From the NCBI GenBank assembly GCA_900551885.1, contig URXS01000073.1, forward strand, positions 1 through 9,627: a stretch of 9,627 bases of DNA, written 5' to 3'. Within the stretch, counting starts at the first letter, position 1. Every line of letters starts with the position of its first letter. The DNA comes from an uncultured Oscillibacter sp. (GTDB lineage: Bacteria; Bacillota; Clostridia; Oscillospirales; Oscillospiraceae). Positions 6,483-9,627 of the stretch are shown here, piece by piece. The position numbers and the translations under genes are program-made. The notes beneath the pieces are model-generated. The model did not search any database. It was not told the origin of the DNA and saw nothing but the letters and a program-made list of their open reading frames with translations.

Positions 6483-6530
6483 AAAGGCGCTTAACGGTCC
6501 GGTCTGTCCGTGCCGTCAGGCGTCTTTTTA
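6481..6530. terminator. Terminator after the HTH gene, possibly bidirectional
   Basis: AAAAAGGCGC (6481-6490) pairs with GCGTCTTTTT (ending at 6530), 10 bp with one G-U. An inner ACGG/CCGT stem extends it. It overlaps the TAA of the HTH gene. On the minus strand the same arms pair with a single mismatch and also end in TTTTT, so it could stop a minus-strand transcript from 6531-6690 as well. Confidence 0.5.
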
Positions 6531-6761
6531 GGTGAGTATAAGCCCTTATTTGCGGTACAAAACCGGGACCGTGCGCCACAATACAACCGGTCTCCCCGCT
6601 TTGCAAGGGATCGACGCCGTGTCAAGGACCGCCATCTTTACTTCCTTAAGTTTCCATTTTATATTACCATATTTCTTCCAGTTTGAAAAGTTGTTCCAAG
6701 TAAAGTACTAAAGAAAATTTATATTGCTTTTTGTATTGATTGACGGTTTTATAAAAAATCA
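6531..6761. other. AT-rich intergenic region without a confident gene
   Basis: The space between the HTH terminator and the terminator of the tex cluster. No tRNA-like or recognised riboswitch structure was seen. The only gene-like signals are on the minus strand. A weak promoter pair TTTTCA (6689-6684), 17 nt, TAATAT (6666-6661) precedes AAGGAAG (6647-6641) and an ATG at 6635, opening a 29-codon frame that stops at 6546. I do not annotate it as a gene. Confidence 0.5.
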
Positions 6762-6795
6762 GGGCGCCGGGCGGCATATTTCCGCCCGGCGCCCC
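6750..6795 (-). terminator. Terminator of the tex-metallopeptidase transcript
   Basis: A perfect 13-bp stem, GGGCGCCGGGCGG (6762-6774) and CCGCCCGGCGCCC (6782-6794), with a 7-nt loop. On the minus strand it is followed by TGATTTTTTAT. It lies 21 nt past the metallopeptidase stop. Confidence 0.5.
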
Positions 6796-6815
6796 GCAAT
6801 CTTTCAAGGCATGGC

Positions 6816-7211
6816 TCAGGAGTCTTCCTCTCCCTCCGCGTATTCCGCCCGCCACTGGGCCAGTTCCTCCGCGTCCCGGTCATCCAGGTCGTGGAGGCCG
6901 CCCCGGCCCTCCATGTGGTGGGTCAGCTCATGGGAGAGCGTGGTCCGCAGTTCCTCCTCCCAGGTATCCTGGTCCCAGTCCTCCCGCTCCGCCAGAGCGG
7001 CGAAGGAGCCGTAGTACAGGTTGATGTACCGGCCCAGGAGGTCGTCACAGTACTCTCCCAGAATATACATCTCTCCCTCTGGGAACTCGGGGTCCGGCAG
7101 GGCCTCCTCCAGCAGGTTCACTCCGCCGTTGAGTTCGTCAAAGAGCACGTCGGGAAAGCCCTCCGCCATCTCGTCCAGCAGGTCATTGACCTGATCGATG
7201 GTCAAAATCAT
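6816..7211 (-). CDS. Minimal zincin-type metallopeptidase family protein
   Basis: A 131-residue protein matching the small metallopeptidase family (Zincin_1/DUF1025-like). The zinc-binding HExxH motif is HELTHH (94-99), with catalytic Glu95 and zinc ligands His94 and His98; a third ligand would come from the acidic segment after it (DLDDRDAEELAQW, 108-120). Upstream landmarks FDELNGGVNLLEEAL (24-38) and YILGEYCDDLLGRYINLYYGSF (49-70) fit the family as I recall it. No signal peptide, so it is cytoplasmic; the physiological substrate is unknown. ATG 7211-7209 is set by AAGGAGG (7224-7218) with 6-nt spacing, although the frame is open much further upstream inside tex in another register. It begins 14 nt after the tex stop and is probably co-transcribed with it. 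Very acidic overall, especially the C-terminus (EGEEDS). Confidence 0.5.
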   Translation of the reverse strand: MILTIDQVNDLLDEMAEGFPDVLFDELNGGVNLLEEALPDPEFPEGEMYILGEYCDDLLGRYINLYYGSFAALAEREDWDQDTWEEELRTTLSHELTHHMEGRGGLHDLDDRDAEELAQWRAEYAEGEEDS

Positions 7212-7225
7212 GGATTGCCTCCTTT

Positions 7226-9391
7226 TCAGCCCTTGGCCTGCTTCATGCTGAGGCTGATGCGCTTTTTCTTCTCGTCCACGTCCAGCACCACCACCTTCAC
7301 CACGTCGCCGACGGAAACCACCTCCGAGGGGTGCCGGAGAAAGCGGTCCGCCACCTGGGAAATGTGGACCAGGCCGTCCTGATGGACGCCGATATCCACG
7401 AACACGCCGAAGTCGATGACGTTGCGGACGGTGCCGGTGAGCACCATGCCGGGCTTCAAGTCCTTCATCTCCAGCACGTCGGTGCGCAGGATGGGGGCGG
7501 GCAGGTCCTCCCGGATGTCCCGGCCGGGCTTCATCAGCTCCGCCGTCACGTCCATGAGGGTGGGCACGCCCACGCCGCAGGCCTCTGCCGCCTTTTCCGC
7601 GCCGTAGGCCTTCACCTGGGCGTTCAGGTCCCCCAGAGAACCGGACTTCACATCCGCCAGGGTGTGGCCGGTAAGGGTCAGCAGCTTTTCCGCGGCGGCG
7701 TAGCTCTCCGGGTGCACGGCGGTGTTGTCCAGGACGTTCTTGCTCTCCGGCACCCGCAAAAAGCCGGCGCACTGCTCAAAGGCCTTGGGGCCCAGCTTGG
7801 GCACCTTCAAAATCTGCTTGCGGGAGGTGAAGGGGCCGTTTTCCTCCCGGTAGGCGGCCACATTTTTCGCGGTGGTGGGGCCCAGGCCCGCCACCCGCTG
7901 CAAAAGGGAGGGAGAGGCGGTGTTCACGTCCACGCCCACGGCGTTGACGCAGTCCTCCACCACGGCGCCCAGCGCCTCGTCCAGCCGCTTCTGGGGGCAG
8001 TCGTGCTGATACTGGCCCACACCGATGGCCTTGGGGTCGATCTTCACCAGCTCCGCCAGGGGGTCCTGGAGCCGCCGGGCAATGGACACGGCGGAGCGGA
8101 GGTTTACGTCGAACTGGGGAAATTCCTCCGCCGCCAGGGGGCTGGCGGAGTAGACGCTGGCCCCGGCCTCGGAGACGATCATATAGCTTACCTGGATCCC
8201 CTCGGCGGCCATTTTTCGGATCAGCTCCACCGCCATCTGCTCCGTCTCCCGGCTGGCGGTGCCGTTGCCGATGGCGATGTGCGCCACGCCGTCCTTGCGG
8301 ATCAGCTTTCCCAGGGTGGTGATGGCCTCCTGCTTCTGCCGCTCGCCGTAGGTGGGGTAGACCACGGCGGTGTCCAGCACCTTGCCGGTGGGGTCCACCA
8401 CCGCCACCTTGCAGCCCATGCGATAGCCCGGGTCCAGGCCCATGGTGACCTTGCCCTTGACAGGCGGCTGCATCAAAAGGGGCCGCAGGTTCAGTGCGAA
8501 CTGGCCGATGGCCCCCTCGCAGGCGGCGTCGGTCAGCTCCGTCCGGGCCTCCCGCTCCAGGGAGGGGAAGATCAGCCGGTCCCAGGCGTCCTCCGCCGCG
8601 GCCTTGACGAACTCCATGGCGGCACTTCCGGGCACCACCGCGTGGCGGCGCACCGTCCGCAGCCCCAGCTCCCGGTCCAGCTCGATGGAGACCTTCAGTT
8701 TCCCTTCCCGCTCGCCCCGGTCCATGGCCATGACCTGGTGGCCCTGGAGGCGGGAGAGTGCCTGGGAGAAGTCGTAGTACAGACGGTAGACGCTGTCTTC
8801 CTCCGTGGCGGCCTCGCTGCGCAGCCGCCCGTTCTTCTTCACCAGCTCCCGGAGCTTGCCCCGGAGGGCGGCGTCGTCGCTGAGGGTCTCCGCCACGATA
8901 TCGCTGGCCCCGGCCAAGGCCTCCTCCGCCGTCTCCACACCCTTTTCGGCGTCCACGTAGTCTGCGGCAGCAGTCAGCGGGTCCGGGCAGTCGAGGCCCT
9001 GGGCGAAGAGCAGCTCTGCCAGGGGCTCCAGGCCCTTCTCCCGGGCGATGGTGGCCCGGGTCCGGCGCTTTTGCTTGTAGGGCCGGTACAGGTCTTCCAC
9101 CTCCGCCAGGGTGGCGGCGCCGTCGATGGCGGCGGACAGCTCCTCCGTCAGCTTGCCCTGGGATTCGATGGCCTTCTTCACGGCCTCCCGCCGCTCCTGG
9201 AGTCCCCGCAGGTAGGTAAGGCGCTCCTCCAGGGTCCGCAGGGCGGTGTCGTCCATGGCGCCGTGGAGCTCCTTGCGGTAGCGGGCGATGAAGGGGATGG
9301 TGTTGCCCTCGTCCAAAAGCCGGACCACGTTTTCCACATGGTCCGGCCGCTTGTTCAGTTCCGCTGCGATCTGTTGAATGATGGAATCCAT
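7226..9391 (-). CDS. tex: Transcription accessory protein Tex (S1 RNA-binding)
   Basis: A 721-residue cytoplasmic nucleic-acid-binding protein of normal Tex length. N-terminal Tex helical/HTH region about 1-190 (TIPFIARYRKELHGAMDD, 31-48, is a hallmark; LYRPYKQKRRTRA, 101-113). A YqgF/RNase H-like domain follows at about 315-445 (MGLDPGYRMGCKVAVVD 317-333; IAIGNGTASRETE 372-384; SEAGASVYSAS 407-417). Helix-hairpin-helix motifs lie about 495-547 (VAGLGPTTAKNVAAYR; LKVPKLGPKAF). The C-terminal S1 domain is about 647-716 (GMVLTGTVRNVIDFGVFVDI; LVHIS; ISLSM). Tex is linked to transcription and RNA handling and, in several pathogens, toxin expression. ATG 9391-9389 is preceded by AAAGGAG (9403-9397) with 5-nt spacing, so the longer frame from 9412 is not used. 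It lies between an acyltransferase (29-nt gap) and the metallopeptidase (14-nt gap), apparently one operon. The long plus-strand frame across it is a GC-driven shadow. Confidence 0.5.
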   Translation of the reverse strand: MDSIIQQIAAELNKRPDHVENVVRLLDEGNTIPFIARYRKELHGAMDDTALRTLEERLTYLRGLQERREAVKKAIESQGKLTEELSAAIDGAATLAEVEDLYRPYKQKRRTRATIAREKGLEPLAELLFAQGLDCPDPLTAAADYVDAEKGVETAEEALAGASDIVAETLSDDAALRGKLRELVKKNGRLRSEAATEEDSVYRLYYDFSQALSRLQGHQVMAMDRGEREGKLKVSIELDRELGLRTVRRHAVVPGSAAMEFVKAAAEDAWDRLIFPSLEREARTELTDAACEGAIGQFALNLRPLLMQPPVKGKVTMGLDPGYRMGCKVAVVDPTGKVLDTAVVYPTYGERQKQEAITTLGKLIRKDGVAHIAIGNGTASRETEQMAVELIRKMAAEGIQVSYMIVSEAGASVYSASPLAAEEFPQFDVNLRSAVSIARRLQDPLAELVKIDPKAIGVGQYQHDCPQKRLDEALGAVVEDCVNAVGVDVNTASPSLLQRVAGLGPTTAKNVAAYREENGPFTSRKQILKVPKLGPKAFEQCAGFLRVPESKNVLDNTAVHPESYAAAEKLLTLTGHTLADVKSGSLGDLNAQVKAYGAEKAAEACGVGVPTLMDVTAELMKPGRDIREDLPAPILRTDVLEMKDLKPGMVLTGTVRNVIDFGVFVDIGVHQDGLVHISQVADRFLRHPSEVVSVGDVVKVVVLDVDEKKKRISLSMKQAKG

Positions 9392-9420
9392 AGGGTCTCC
9401 TTTCGGGGTCAAAAATGAGG

Positions 9421-9627
9421 TCAGGTCCGTGAGGCCAAATGCCCCCGGGCCGCCGTCAACAGGCGGTGGAGGCCGATGCCCAGGGCCAGATTGGCGGTGT
9501 AGACCACCGCGTAGTAAAAGAGGTGCCGGGGGCCCCGGTCCAGCAGGGGTGCCAGGGTGTCAAACTCCCGGGTGACAATCACATTCAGTAGATAGATCTC
9601 CAGGCTGCTCTCTCCCAGCAGCCGCAG
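9421..9627 (-). CDS. Acyltransferase-3 family membrane protein, C-terminal fragment
   Basis: Only the last 68 residues are in the window; the frame is open at the right edge and ends at TGA 9423-9421. It reads LRLLGESSLEIYLLNVIV, the characteristic last part of the Acyltransf_3 (OafA/WecH-like) membrane domain, where LGxxSLEIYLLH is common. A hydrophobic helix follows (LFYYAVVYTANLALGIGL) and then a basic tail. Members move acyl groups such as acetyl onto cell-surface sugars or lipids; the substrate cannot be told from this fragment. The usual His of the motif is Asn here (LLN). It lies 29 nt upstream of tex on the same strand with no terminator between, so the two are probably co-transcribed. 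Confidence 0.5.
   Translation of the reverse strand: MRLLGESSLEIYLLNVIVTREFDTLAPLLDRGPRHLFYYAVVYTANLALGIGLHRLLTAARGHLASRT

Noticed and set aside
6412..6606. Minus-strand frame crossing the HTH gene end and its terminator
   Set aside because: It runs through a hairpin terminator, has no ribosome binding site, and the HTH family match on the other strand is clear.
6816..7772. Long minus-strand frame that would give a 318-residue form of the metallopeptidase
   Set aside because: The upstream part overlaps tex in another register and has low-complexity R/G/H translation; AAGGAGG before ATG 7211 marks the true start.
7331..9418. Long plus-strand open frame opposite tex (about 695 codons)
   Set aside because: Its H/G/L/Q/V-rich translation has no family features, and tex on the other strand is unambiguous; the frame is open only because of GC-biased third positions.

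Overview
The window looks like chromosome of a GC-rich gut Firmicute of the Oscillospiraceae type (Flavonifractor/Lawsonibacter/Intestinimonas-like). This is inferred from very GC-rich codon use combined with strong AAGGAGG-type ribosome binding sites, Clostridia-style intrinsic terminators, a surface protein of Ig-like (Big_2) plus triple SLH architecture, and a small HTH_26-type regulator. No rRNA, tRNA, CRISPR array, transposase or attachment site was seen.

Layout. Positions 1-2486 (+) hold the C-terminal 827 residues of a large, acidic, aromatic-rich and strikingly lysine-poor protein I do not recognise. It ends in a strong terminator whose T-tract abuts the promoter of a ribokinase-like PfkB sugar kinase (2583-3476, +). 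Then come three minus-strand elements. The first is a 79-residue uncharacterised protein (3549-3788). The second is its own strong promoter followed by a long terminator-like leader hairpin (3814-3905). The third is a secreted, SLH-anchored surface protein (start 6133). That gene carries an apparent single-base frameshift near its end. Removing one base at 4090-4092 restores the normal SLH ending and a stop at 4066, just before a hairpin; as written, the frame runs on to 3902.

Divergent from the surface protein is a 68-residue HTH regulator (6276-6482, +, TTG start). A perfect 14-bp palindrome lies inside the -35/-10 spacer of the surface-protein promoter, so the regulator is a natural candidate to control it. 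The interval 6531-6761 is AT-rich and holds at most a speculative small minus-strand transcript.

From 6762 to the end is a minus-strand cluster: an acyltransferase-3 family membrane protein (only its C-terminus is in the window), the transcription accessory protein Tex, and a small HExxH metallopeptidase, closed by a 13-bp perfect terminator. The small gaps (29 and 14 nt) suggest one operon.

Nothing here is clearly a new defence or metabolic system. The best leads are the promoter-hairpin-gene leader at 3788-3905 and the HTH/operator/mosaic surface protein module at 4066-6482.

[Form note: the original gave no confidence values for features; every 0.5 there is a placeholder required by the schema, not an estimate.]
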